From Aquarana catesbeiana (lineage: Eukaryota; Chordata; Amphibia; Anura; Ranidae), in NCBI RefSeq assembly GCF_042186555.1, contig NC_133330.1:346409279-346473278 (forward strand): 64,000 nt of DNA, given 5' to 3'. This document shows, piece after piece, positions 48,710 through 59,019 of this stretch. Position 1 is the stretch's first letter. Each line of letters begins with the position of its first letter. The translations under genes were made by a program, and so were the position numbers. Below the pieces are notes generated by a model. The model saw nothing but the letters and a program-made list of their open reading frames with translations. It had not been told where the DNA came from and ran no database searches.

Positions 48710-51700
48710 GTGAGGAAAGTAACTTCTCCATAATACTCAGCACAGAGATGGTGGGAACCCCTCATAATGGGCACAGCGGGTGTACAGACCCAGGAACTCA
48801 GCACAGGGATGGAGGGAACCCCTCATAATGGGCACAGCGGGTGTACAGACCCGGGAACTCAGCACAGGGATGGTGAGAACCTCTCATAATGGGCACAGCG
48901 GGTGTACAGACCCGGGAACTCAGCACAGGGATGGTGAGAACCCCTCATAATGGGCACAGCGGGTGTACAGACCCGGGAACTCAGCACAGGGATGGTGAGA
49001 ACCCCTCATAATGGGCACAGAGGGTGTACACACACGGGAACTCAGCACAGGGATGGTGAGAACCCCTCATAATGGGCACAGCGGGTGTACAGACCCGGGA
49101 ACTCAGCACAGGGATGGTGGGAACCCCTCATAATGGGCACAGCGGGTGTACAGACCCGGGAACTCAGCACAGGGATGGTGGGAACCCCTCATAATGGGCA
49201 CAGCGGGTGTACAGACCCGGGAAATCAGCACAGGGATGGTGAGAACCCCTCATAATGGGCACAGCGGGTGTACAGACCCGGGAACTCAGCACAGGGATGG
49301 TGGGAACCCCTCATAATGGGCACAGCGGGTGTACAGACCCGGGAAATCAGCACAGGGATGGTGAGAACCCCTCATAATGGGCACAGAGGGTGTACAGACC
49401 CGGGAACTCAGCACAGGGATGGTGAGAACCCCTCATAATGGGCACAGCGGGTGTACAGACCCGGGAACTCAGCACAGGGATGGTGAGAACCCCTCATAAT
49501 GGGCACAGCGGGTGTACAGACCCGGGAACTCAGCACAGGGATGGTGAGAACCCCTCATAATGGGCACAGCGGGTGTACAGACCTGGGAACCCCTCATAAT
49601 GGGCACAGCGGGTGTACAGACCCAGGAACTCAGCACAGGGATGGTGAGAACCCCTCATAATGGGCACAGCGGGTGTACAGACCCAGGAACTCAGCACAGG
49701 GATGGTGAGAACCCCTCATAATGGGCACAGCGGGTGTACAGACCCGGGAACTCAGCACAGGGATGGTGAGAACCCCTCATAATGGGCACAGCGGGTGTAC
49801 AGACCTGGGAACCCCTCATAATGGGCACAGCGGGTGTACAGACCCAGGAACTCAGCACAGGGATGGTGAGAACCCCTCATAATGGGCACAGCGGGTGTAC
49901 AGACCCGGGAACTCAGCACAGGGATGGCGGGAACCCCTCATAATGGGCACAGCGGGTGTACAGACCCGGGAACTCAGCACAGGGATGGTGAGAACCCCTC
50001 ATAATGGGCACAGCGGGTGTACAGACCTGGGAACCCCTCATAATGGGCACAGCGGGTGTACAGACCCGGGAACTCAGCACAGGGATGGTGAGAACCCCTC
50101 ATAATGGGCACAGCGGGTGTACAGACCCAGGAACTCAGCACAGGGATGGTGGGAACCCCTCATAATGGGCATAGCAGGTGTACAGACCTGGGAACCCCTC
50201 ATAATGGGCACAGCGGGTGTACAGACCCGGGAACTCAGCACAGGGATGGTGAGAACCCCTCATAATGGGCACAGCGGGTGTACAGACCAGGGAACTCAGC
50301 ACAGGGATGGCGAGAACCCCTCATAATGGGCACAGCGGGTGTACAGACCAGGGAACTCAGCACAGGGATGGCGAGAACCCCTCATAATGGGCACAGCGGG
50401 TGTACAGACCAGGGAACTCAGCACAGGGATGGCGAGAACCCCTCATAATGGGCACAGCGGGTGTACAGACCCGGGAACTCAGCACAGGGATGGTGAGAAC
50501 CCCTCATAATGAGCACAGCGGGTGTACAGACCCGGGAACTCAGCACAGGGATGGTGAGAACCCCTCATAATGGGCACAGCGGGTGTACAGACCCGGGAAC
50601 TCAGCACAGGGATGGTGAGAACCCCTCATAATAGGCACAGCGGGTGTACAGACCCGGGAACTCAGCACAGGGATGGTGAGAACCCCTCATAATGGGCACA
50701 GCGGGTGTACAGACCCAGGAACTCAGCACAGGGATGGTGGGAACCCCTCATAATGGGCACAGCGGGTGTACAGACCCGGGAACTCAGCACAGGGATGGTG
50801 GGAACCCCTCATAATGGGCACAGTGGGTGTACAGACCCGGGAACTCAGCACAGGGATGGTGGGAACCCCTCATAATGGGCACAGCGGGTGTACAGACCCG
50901 GGAACTCAGCACAGGGATGGTGGGAACCCCTCATAATGGGCACAGTGGGTGTACAGACCCGGGAACTCAGCACAGGGATGGTGAGAACCCCTCATAATGG
51001 GCACAGCGGGTGTACAGACCCGGGAACTCAGCACAGGGATGGTGAGAACCCCTCATAATGGGCACAGCGGGTGTACAGACCCAGGAACTCAGCACAGGGA
51101 TGGTGAGAACCCCTCATAATGGGAACAGCGGGTGTACAGACCCGGGAACTCAGCACAGGGATGGTGGGACTGATTTTGGGGTGTCGGGGAATGTGATGGT
51201 GGGTGATTGCGGGTATAACGCCCGGCTCTCTCTGTCTTCCAGGATCAGATGGAGGAATATGGCAGCGGATGTGACATGGCGGAGGGTTGGGTGCTGCTCT
51301 GCCGGCAGGACAATGGAGGGGACCGGCTGGTCCCTGTGGAATCCCCCAACAAGCTTACTGGACAGCAGCACTTATTTGGGGTGGATTACAAACCCATCAG
51401 CAGGTAGGTGTCCGGTGGATGCCGGGAGACAGATCTGGGATTTGTGGCACAGTTGGGTGGCGGGGCGGCTCTAGGACTGGGGTGTATATAGAGATTTGTT
51501 GGGCTCATTCTGTGTCTCTGCAGGTGGGAGGATGTTGTGGACGCCACTTACTCCATGCGCCTGGCGAGGCGGCCAAAATCTACCCAACCAGATGAGGAGG
51601 CGGTACAGAAACTACGGTAATGACCGGAGATATCAACCTTCCACCCCCACAGACCCCCTAAAATGTCTGCCACCATGTTGTATCATTTCTGTTCTAGGAG

Positions 51701-54700
51701 TACCCACCTTCATTGTGTGCCCACCAACCTTATGTCTTTACTACGAGTACCCACCTTCATTGTGTGCCACTCACCCACCTTATGTCTTTACTACGAGTAC
51801 CCACCTTCATTGTGTGCCCACCCACCTTATGTCTTTACTACGAGTACCCACCTTCATTGTGTGCCCACCCACCTTATGTCTTTACTACGAGTACCCACCT
51901 TCATTGTGTGCCCACCCACCTTATGTCTTTACTACGAGTACCCACCTTCATTGTGTGCCCACCCACCTTATGTCTTTACTACGAGTACCCACCTTCATTG
52001 TGTGCCACTCACCTTATGTCTTTACTACGAGTACCCACCTTCATTGTGTGCCACTCACCTTATGTCTTTACTACGAGTACCCACCTTCATTGTGTGCCAC
52101 CCACCTTATGTCTTTACTACGAGTACCCACCTTCATTGTGTGCCACCCACCTTATGTCTTTACTAGGAGTACCCACCTTCATTGTGTGCCACCCACCTTA
52201 TGTCTTTACTACGAGTACCCACCTTCATTGTGTGCCACCCACCTTATGTCTTTACTACGAGTACCCACCTTCATTGTGTGCCACCCACCTTATGTCTTTA
52301 CTAGGAGTACCCACCTTCATTGTGTGCCACCCACCTTATGTCTTTACTACGAGTACCCACCTTCATTGTGTGCCACCCACCTTATGTCTTTACTAGGAGT
52401 ACCTACCTTCATCTTTGTATTTCTCAACAATATACATTTATTAAAAGCGCCAATCCTTTTCTCTTTACAAAAATCACCCACCTACATCCAGCTAGTGTCC
52501 ACCTCTATGTCTATATTAGTAATATCTTATCTATGTAGTACCCAACTTTATGTCTCTACTAGGCATACCACCCCTCTATTTCTATAGTACCTACCTTTAC
52601 GTCTTTGCTAGGAATGCCCACCATGATCTCTGTAGTACCCACCTTTTATGCTTTACCTGGAGTACTCACCCTTATCTATGTGCCGCCTACCTTTATATCC
52701 CTACAAGGCATACCCCTCCTTATTTCTATAGTACCTAATCCTATGTTATTACTAGGGATACCCACTGAGGTCTGTGTAGTAAATACCTGTATGTCTTTTC
52801 CAGGCGTACCTACCTACAGTATCTGACAAAAGTGAGTACACCCCTCAGTGACATTTGTGTAAATCTTTTCTTCTATCTTTTCATGTGACAACACTGAAGA
52901 AATGACACTTGTCTACAATGTAAAGTAGTGAGTGTACAGCTTGTATAACAGTGTAAATTTGCTGTTGCTCTACATAAAGATGGCCTAGGCTATAAGAAGA
53001 TTGCCAAGACCCTGAAACTGATCTGCAGCACGGTGGCCAAGACCATACAGCGGTATAACAGGACAGGTTCCACTCAGAACAGGCCTCGCCATGGTCCACC
53101 AAAGAAGTTGAGGTCACGTGATCAGCGTCATATCCAGAGGTTGTCTTTGGGAAATAGACGTATGAGTGCTGCCAGCATTGCTGCAGAGGCTGTAGGGGTG
53201 GGGGGTCAGCCTGTCAGTGCTCAGACCATACGCCGCACACTGCATCAAATTGGTCTGCATGGCTGTCATCCCAGAAGGAAGCCTCTTCTAAAGATGATGC
53301 ACAAGAAAGTCCACAAACAGTTTTCTGAAGACAAGCAGACTAAGGACATGGATTACTGGAACCATGTCCTGTGGTCTGATGAGACCAAGATAAACGTATT
53401 TGGTTCAGATGGTGACAAGCGTGTGTGGGGGCAACCAGGTGAGGAGGACAAAGACAAGTGTGTCTTGTCTACAGTCAAGCATGGTGGTGGGAGTGTCATG
53501 GTCTGGGGCTGCATGAGTGCTGCCGGCACTGGGGGGCTACAGATCATTGAGGGAACCATGAATGCCAACATGTACTGTGACCTACTGAAGCAGAGCATGA
53601 TCCCCTCCCTTCAGAGACTGGACCGCAGGGCAGTATTCCAACATGATAACCACCCCAAACACACCTCCAAGACCACCACTGCCTTGCTAAAGAAGCTGAG
53701 GGTAAAGGTGATGGACTGGCCAAGCATGTCTCCAGACCTAAACCCTATTGATCATCTGTGGGACATCCTCAAACGGAAGGTGGAGGAGCGCAAGGTCTCT
53801 AACATCCACCAGCTCTGTGATGTCATCATGGAGGAGGGGAAGAGGACTCCAGTGACAACCTGTGAAGCTCTGGTGACCTCCATGTCCAAGAGGGTTAAGG
53901 CAGTGCTGGAAAATAATGGTGGCCACACAAAATATTGACACTTTGGCCCCAATTTGGAGATTTTCACTTAGGGGTGTACTGACTTTTGTTGTCAGCGGTT
54001 TAGACATTAATGGCTGTGTGTTGAGTTATTTTGAGGGGACAGTAAATTTACACTGTTATACAAGCTGTACACTCACTACTTTACATTGTAGACAAGTGTC
54101 ATTTCTTCAGTGTTGTCACATGAAAAGATAGAAGAAAAGATTTACACAAATGTCACTGAGGGGTGTACTTACTTTTGGGAGATACTGTATATATACATGG
54201 TACCAACCTTTATATCTATATTAGGAACACCCGCATTATCTCTGTACCACCCACCTTTCTCACCTCTGGTAATAACCCATTTATTCCTGTAGAGTTGGCC
54301 TTTATGTTTTTGCTAGGAATACCTTTATCTGTGTTGTACCAACTTTGTGTCTTTCCTAAGAATATCCATTGATTCCATCTTTATGTCTTTACTAGGAATA
54401 CCATCATTTATTTCTGTAGTACTTACCTTTATATCATTACCAGGACCCCCCCCATTGTGGCTCCTCTCACTGTCTCTCTCTCCCGGCAGGTTTGTTCCCC
54501 CCTCCTGGACATACGAGTGTGATGAGGATTTGGTGCACTTCCTGTTTGAACATGTGGGGAAGGAAGACGAGAGTTTGGGGAATATCAAACAGTTCGTGGA
54601 CAGTATCAACGTCTCCTCTGCTACGGTACATACATGTCACATGGGGGGGGGAGCAGTGTGACCAGAGACATGTCACATGGGATTAGGGTGGGTTCAGAGC

Positions 54701-56072
54701 CATGTCACATGGAGGGGGGAGGGCAAAAGCCTTGTCACATGCGGTAAGGGTGGACAGAGCCGTGTCACATGGGGGTAAAACAGGGGGCAGAGGCTTGTCA
54801 TATTTGGGGGGCAGTGGGAACAGAACCATGTCACATGGGGGTAGGGGGGACGGAGCCATGTCACATGGGGGTGGGGGGGGCAGAGCCGTGTCACATGGGG
54901 GTAGGGGGAGCAGAGCCGTGTTACATGGGGGTAGGGGGGGAGCAGAGCCATGTCACATGGGGGTAGGGGGGAGCAGAGCCATGTCAAACGGGGGTTGGGG
55001 GAGCAGAGCCATGTCACATGGGGGTAGGGGGGAGCAGAGCCATGTCAAACGGGGGTTGGGGGAGCAGAGCCATGTCAAACGGGGGTTGGGGGGAGCAGAG
55101 CCATGTCACACGGGGGTTGGGGGGAGCAGAGCCATGTCACACGGGGGTAGGGGCGAGTAGAGCCATGTCACATGGGGGTAGGGGGGAGCAGAGCCATGTC
55201 ACATGGGGGTAGGGGGGAGCAGAGCCATGTCACATGGGGGTAGGGGGGAGCAGAGCCATGTCACATGGGGGTTGGGGGGAGTAGAGCCATGTCACATGGG
55301 GGTAGGGGGGAGCAGAGTCGTGTCACATGGGGGGTAGGGGGGAGCAGAGCCATGTCACATGGGGGTAGGGGGAGCAGAGTCGTGTCACATGGGAGTAGGG
55401 GGGAGCAGAGCCATGTCACAAGGGGGGCTGTCACCCCCACCTGAGCCATTCTGCATTGTGCTGTAATCAGAAGTCTTAGACCTGAACATAATGAGACCAG
55501 CTGCTTACAATGGAGGGAGTATCTCAGGAATTGGCCCCTGACTGCTTCAGTCTGCAGTTGACAAGCTCTGGTCTCCATTCCTCTACTGGCCATAAACTTT
55601 GTATCCCTGATTCAGTCCATTTACATTATTTCCTGTCCTTTGGTCCCCGAAACATGTTGGCTTTCATGCGTTGGCTTTCATGCGTTGGCTTTCATGCGCC
55701 ATCTTCCACCTGATGTTACACTGGAATACATTTTGTATCTGGACTGTCGCCACGTGGTGTGGTGCTTCTATCTCAGGTCCATTGATTTGCATTACAATCC
55801 ATGAATCCTTTGTTGTATGGAAGCCCCAGCCCACAATCCACATACCCGGCATGAACACAATTCCAATAATACTAATAGGTCAATCCCGGGGTCCCGGCAC
55901 TACCTATCCACTTCCAATGACCCCAAGACTGAAATGTGACCTCTGTGTTTCCACAGGAAGAAAATAACTTGGCCTGCTTGACAGACGGCTACCACGACAC
56001 CTACTGGGAGAGTGATGGGTCCCATGGCCAGCACTGGGTCCAACTGAACATGAAGGAAGGCACCATCGTCAA
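48389..56072 (+). CDS. HECTD3: HECTD3 E3 ubiquitin ligase, N-terminal five coding exons (3' part outside window)
   Basis: HECTD3 is a cytoplasmic HECT-type E3 that ubiquitinates signalling substrates. Human substrates described include Tara, syntaxin 8, MALT1, caspase-8 and TRAF3 (established knowledge). Exons: 48389-48709, 51243-51403, 51524-51616, 54490-54625, 55957-56072. All junctions are GT/AG and phases join (0, 2, 2, 0, 2). Conserved blocks: LPQALCYVPGEVLYKICKDP, ATGEEYGNANGLWVKLSK, HLFGVDYKPISRWEDVVDATY, FVPPSWTYECDEDLVHFL, GKEDESLGNIKQFVDSINVS, and the start of the DOC/APC10-like domain (CLTDGYHDTYWESDGSHGQH). No stops or frameshifts. Next expected is a phase-2 exon continuing K-KLL; I found none before 64000. 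The HECT catalytic domain is therefore outside this window. Confidence 0.94.
48735..51167. repeat. 61-bp minisatellite, HECTD3 intron 1, about 40 units
   Basis: Units of 'actcagcacagggatggtga', 'gaacccctcataatgggcac', 'agcgggtgtacagacccggga'. It starts 25 bp after the exon 1 donor and stops 75 bp before exon 2. Four shortened units ('acctgggaacccctcataat', for example 49581-49600 and 49805) lack the 'actcagcacagggatggtga' half and recur in the same neighbourhood, so multi-unit blocks were duplicated. It is the reverse complement of the array in UROD intron 4. Confidence 0.97.
51243..51403 (+). CDS. HECTD3: HECTD3 coding exon 2
   Basis: 161 nt, acceptor gtcttCCAG, donor GTAGGTGT. It encodes DQMEEYGSGCDMAEGWVLLC, then RQDNGGDRLVPVESPNKLTG and QQHLFGVDYKPIS plus two bases of Arg. 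Confidence 0.95.
51524..51616 (+). CDS. HECTD3: HECTD3 coding exon 3
   Basis: 93 nt, acceptor tctctGCAG, donor GTAATGAC. It encodes (R)WEDVVDATYSMRLARRPK, then STQPDEEAVQKL plus two bases of Arg. Confidence 0.95.
51696..52410. repeat. 46-bp minisatellite, HECTD3 intron 3, about 15 units, with decayed flanks
   Basis: Units of 'ccaccttatgtctttactac', 'gagtacccaccttcattgtg', 'tgccac'. The core (51720-52400) is nearly uniform; from 52410 to 52812 and 54192 to 54450 the same phrases ('acctttatgtctttgctagg', 'ctgtagtacccacc') survive in strongly diverged form. The Tc1 element sits inside the decayed part. Confidence 0.92.
52817..54187 (+). mobile_element. Tc1-like transposon, near complete, in HECTD3 intron 3
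   Basis: 1371 bp, starting CAGTATCTGAC and ending AGATACTG, with TA at both borders (52815-52816 and 54188-54189) as Tc1/mariner insertion requires. The terminal inverted repeats are about 149 bp each (52817-52965 and 54039-54187) with few mismatches. It lies in the same orientation as HECTD3. Confidence 0.95.
52967..53938 (+). CDS. Tc1-like transposase, open frame with altered catalytic residue
   Basis: The frame is open from the inner edge of the left TIR (ALHKDGLGYKKIAKTLKL) to a stop at 53936-53938 (ENNGGHTKY). It contains the HTH/HTH_Tnp_Tc3-like region, the GRPR-like linker (NRPRHGPPKK) and the DDE catalytic domain: D at 53378-53380 (SDETKI), D at 53645-53647 (QHDNHPKH) and, 34 residues later, GAT at 53750-53752 where the family has Glu (NPIDHLWDIL instead of NPIEHLW). 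Only about 320 residues remain and the usual N-terminal Met with the first helices is missing or lies in the TIR, so it is 5' eroded. It was probably once active and is now dead by the E-to-D change and the missing start. Calling it expressed would be unjustified. Confidence 0.85.
   Translation, partial: ALHKDGLGYKKIAKTLKLICSTVAKTIQRYNRTGSTQNRPRHGPPKKLRSRDQRHIQRLSLGNRRMSAASIAAEAVGVGGQPVSAQTIRRTLHQIGLHGCHPRRKPLLKMMHKKVHKQFSEDKQTKDMDYWNHVLWSDETKINVFGSDGDKRVWGQPGEEDKDKCVLSTVKHGGGSVMVWGCMSAAGTGGLQIIEGTMNANMYCDLLKQSMIPSLQRLDRRAVFQHDNHPKHTSKTTTALLKKLRVKVMDWPSMSPDLNPIDHLWDILKRKVEERKVSNIHQLCDVIMEEGKRTPVTTCEALVTSMSKRVKAVLENNGGHTKY
54490..54625 (+). CDS. HECTD3: HECTD3 coding exon 4
   Basis: 136 nt, acceptor tctctcccgGCAG, donor GTACATAC. 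It encodes (R)FVPPSWTYECDEDLVHFLFE, then HVGKEDESLGNIKQFVDSIN and VSSAT. It ends in phase 0. Confidence 0.95.
54640..55430. repeat. 31-bp G-rich minisatellite, HECTD3 intron 4, about 25 units
   Basis: Units of 'agcagagccatgtcacatgg' plus 'gggtagggggg', with variants TTGGGGG and AAACGGGGG. The sense strand carries GGGGGTAGGGGGG in nearly every unit, so it is G-quadruplex-prone in the HECTD3 pre-mRNA. It starts about 15 bp after the exon 4 donor. Confidence 0.95.
55957..56072 (+). CDS. HECTD3: HECTD3 coding exon 5 (start of DOC domain)
   Basis: 116 nt, acceptor tgtttCCACAG, donor GTAGGTTG. It encodes EENNLACLTDGYHDTYWESD, then GSHGQHWVQLNMKEGTIV plus two bases of Lys. CLTD..-DTYWESDGS.-QHWV is typical of the HECTD3 DOC/APC10-like domain. 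Confidence 0.95.
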
Positions 56073-56084
56073 GTAGGTTGTTGT

Positions 56085-56745
56085 CGTCTGTGTTGTGGCC
56101 AAAAGTTTGTGTACCCCTGACCAGCACACTTCTATAAGCTTGTTTGACATCGTATTCCAAAACCTTGGCCTTTAATATTGAGTTGCCCTCTTTGTGGGTA
56201 TAACATCCTCCACTCTTCTGAGAAGACCTTCCCCAAGATTTTGGAGGGTGTCTGTAGGAGTTTTTGCCCATTTGTGAGGTCAGATACTAATGTTGGATGA
56301 GAAGACCTAGATCACAATTGGCATTCCGATTGATTCCAAAGATATTCAGTTGAGTATAGGGCTCTGTGCAGGACACTCGAGTTTCTCCACATCAACCTCA
56401 TCAAACCATGTCTTTATGGAGCTGGTTCCACTCTTTTTGGAAGACTTCCCACAAAATGTTGAAGTGCGTCTGTAGGAATTTGTGCCCATTCACCCATAAG
56501 AACATTTGTGAGGTCAAGTATTGATGTTAAGAAGACCTGGCTCATAACCCAATTCATTGCAAGGGTGGTCAGTAAAGTTGGGGTCAGGGCTCTGTGCAGG
56601 ACACTCAAGTTCCTCCACACCAAACTGGGCAAACCATGTCTGTATGGACCTGGCTCCACTCTTTTAGGAAGACTTCCCTCAAAATGTTGAAGTGTGTCTG
56701 TGGTAATTTGTGCCCATTCACCAAAAAGAACATTTGTGAGGTCTA
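56085..56745 (-). pseudogene. Tc1-like transposase C-terminal remnants, partly triplicated
   Basis: The minus strand encodes degraded Tc1 C-terminal motifs (LTNVLMGEWAQIPTDALQ, FVGSLPKRVE). A block of about 245 bp ('ccatgtcttatggagctgg', 'aaatgttgaagtgcgtctgt', 'cccattcac') is repeated at about 56170-56400, 56400-56635 and, partially, 56636-56745. The outer end has a TIR-like 'gtggccaaaagtttgtgtac'. A further 40-bp scrap of the same element is at 62977-63025. It is not functional. Confidence 0.8.
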
Positions 56746-56835
56746 CAAAGAGTAACTTGGGAGTAACTTAGAGTACCAGGAGGAACTTGGGTGTATTGGA
56801 AGTAACTTGGATTACTGGGAGTATCTGGGAGTAAC

Positions 56836-57243
56836 TGTCAGAAACCATGAATCTGACCGAGTCAGAAGTACAATTAAATCACACTTGTTTAATAATACAA
56901 GTAAAAAGAACAAAGGTAGTCAAAACATAGCTAAAGTTCGGTAACCAGAACGGATAGTCAGCCAAGCAAGAAAGTCAGGTATCAATGTAGTAGAACAGCA
57001 AGCAGGATCTGGAGCCAGAAGGGATGTCAGCCAAGCAAGTCTGTAACAGGAATGCAGGAGATAGTCTCTGTGATGTTGACCAAGGCGAAGGCAGAGATCA
57101 TCTGGACTGGACGGCTTAAGTAGGCAGGACTGATGAGCAGGATATCATCAGCAGCTGAGTAAATGTGGAGAAATAGGAGCTGGCAATTAGCTGACAGCTG
57201 AGCCGCCAGCTCAGAGAAGGAAGGGCTGAGCCCAGCCCTGACA
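56836..57243. mobile_element. Candidate solo LTR (408 bp)
   Basis: Begins TGTCAGAAACC, ends GCCCTGACA, and is flanked by a 5-bp direct repeat GTAAC (56831-56835 and 57244-57248). It interrupts a simple 'gggagtaactt' repeat (56750-56835 and 57244-57390). TG...CA ends with a 5-bp duplication suggest an LTR retroelement whose internal part was lost by recombination. There is no coding sequence, so orientation and family are unknown. A small MITE is the alternative. Confidence 0.6.
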
Positions 57244-57429
57244 GTAACGTGGAGTATCTGGGAGTACAGAGAGTAGCGTGGTTTACTGAGAGTAACTGGG
57301 AGTTCCAGGAGTAATTGGTGTTTTGGGAGTAACTTGGGTTATCCAGTGTAATTTAGAGTACAGGGAGTAACTAGAGTAGAGATTATCCTTATTATAATAG
57401 AGGGTAAAAAGTCGAACAGGATTGGTGGT

Positions 57430-58270
57430 GTGACCCGGTGCACATCTTGCGCCATGTATGCGTTCCTTGAAGAGCCGTTCAAGGGCGAATATTGCTATGC
57501 AAGATGTCAGCTAGTTGTTTCTCTGGAAGCCCAGATCTTGGATCCAGAGAATCAGATGGCAACACTGCGCAGCATCAATAACCTGGAAAGGAGCAGGGAC
57601 ATTACCCAGCAGGTGCTGGCGGGGGCCAGTATAGAGAGGGGTGGAGATATGGAGGTACAGGAGCCAGAGGCAGGTAGCTGGGTGACAGCTAGGAGGAGGG
57701 GTAGGGGGAAGAGCCTTGGGGAGGCCAGTCCTGAGTTGGTACACCCCAACAAATATGCCAAGTTGCCTGATGTTGGGGATATCAGCTCAGGGGTGGCTTT
57801 GCTGGAGCAGGCACCCTCCCCTAGCTGCCAGCAGAATGGCTGCTCCAGTAAGGCGGGGGGGGGGGGGAAGGACATAGGCGGGTACTGGTGTTAGGGGACT
57901 CAATTATTAGGACAGATATGGCAATCTGTCACAAAGATCGTAATCGCCTAACAGTTTGTTTACCGGGGGCTCGGGTTCGGCACATCTCGGTTTGAATGGA
58001 CAGATTATTGGGTGGGGCTGGTGAGGACCCGGCTGTCATGGTACATGTTGGTACCAATAACAAAGTAAGAGGAAGGTGGAGAATCCTAAAAAAAGATTTC
58101 AAGGACTTAGGGGCTATATTGAAGAGAAGGACTTCTAAGGGGGTATTCTCAGAAATGCTGCCTGTGCCTCGAGCCGCACCAGAAAGGCAGCAGGAGCTTA
58201 GGAAAATTAACAAGTTGTTGAGGAATTGGTGTAGGAAGGGGAGTTTTCGGGTTCCTGGAGAACTGGGCTG
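57430..58270 (+). pseudogene. LINE ORF1 with esterase-type domain
   Basis: The first 154 residues are open (MTRCTSCAMYAF, cysteine pairs C-x2-C and C-x3-C, Arg/Gly-rich middle). After a frame change at the poly-G (57858-57868), the sequence continues as LGDSIIRTDMAICHK, VCLPGARVRHIS, MDRLLGGAGEDPAVMVHVGT and ERQQELRKINKLLRNW. GDSI and VHVGTN resemble the SGNH-esterase blocks known in ORF1 of CR1 elements. It is disrupted by a stop before MDRLL and by the frameshift. Confidence 0.8.
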
Positions 58271-58289
58271 ATAATGGAAAATAATAGTG

Positions 58290-58990
58290 GGGGTATGTTA
58301 TAGACCACCTAACCTGACGGATGAGGAAGAATTGGACCTCCTATCACAGGCGGCAAGGCAGGGAAATATCATCATAATGGGGGACTTCAACTATCCAGAT
58401 AATGACTGGGCAGAGGGGACAGCTCACTCCGTCATTTATTAAATGTCTTACAGCACAACTTCATGCCCCAATTGGTGGATTCCCCACCTAGAAAGAATGC
58501 ATTGCTAGATCTATTAATCACAAATGAAAAAGATCTGATCGCAGATGTGGAAATACGGGACAACTTGAGATTGAACGATCACAGGATGATCACATTCAGC
58601 ATAGGAAAAGGAGGCACGAGGGTAGCAGAAGAACACTAAATTTTCAAAGAGCCAACTTTTCTGAACTGCGCTCACTACTACAAGATATTAATTGGGACCA
58701 AATCTTAGAAACATTGAACACTAAGAAAAAATGGGAGTACTTTAGGAACATACTAAATCTATTATCCAGTGTATTCCAATTGGCAATAAATATAGAATAG
58801 CGAAGGTTAAACCTGGGTGACTAAACCGTAAAAAATAAAAAGTCATATTAAAGAGAAAAATAAGGCCTTTAGAAAATATAAAGCGGGAGGGGTCATTGTT
58901 GGCATTCCAACACTACAAGGAATGCAATAAGAAGTGTAAGTGTGCAATCAGGGTGGCTAAGATAGAGCACGAGAGACACATAGCATAGGA
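58290..58990 (+). pseudogene. LINE endonuclease domain (APE type), degraded
   Basis: Readable pieces: YRPPNLTDEEELDLLSQAAR, NIIIMGDFNYPDNDW (the GDFN motif), ALLDLLLITNEKDLIADVEI and LRLNDHRMITFSI (the DH motif). These fit the exonuclease/endonuclease/phosphatase fold of CR1/L2 LINEs. Several stops follow, and the first third of the domain is missing. Confidence 0.8.
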
Positions 58991-59019
58991 AAGTAAAAAA
59001 ATATCCCAAAAGATTCTTT

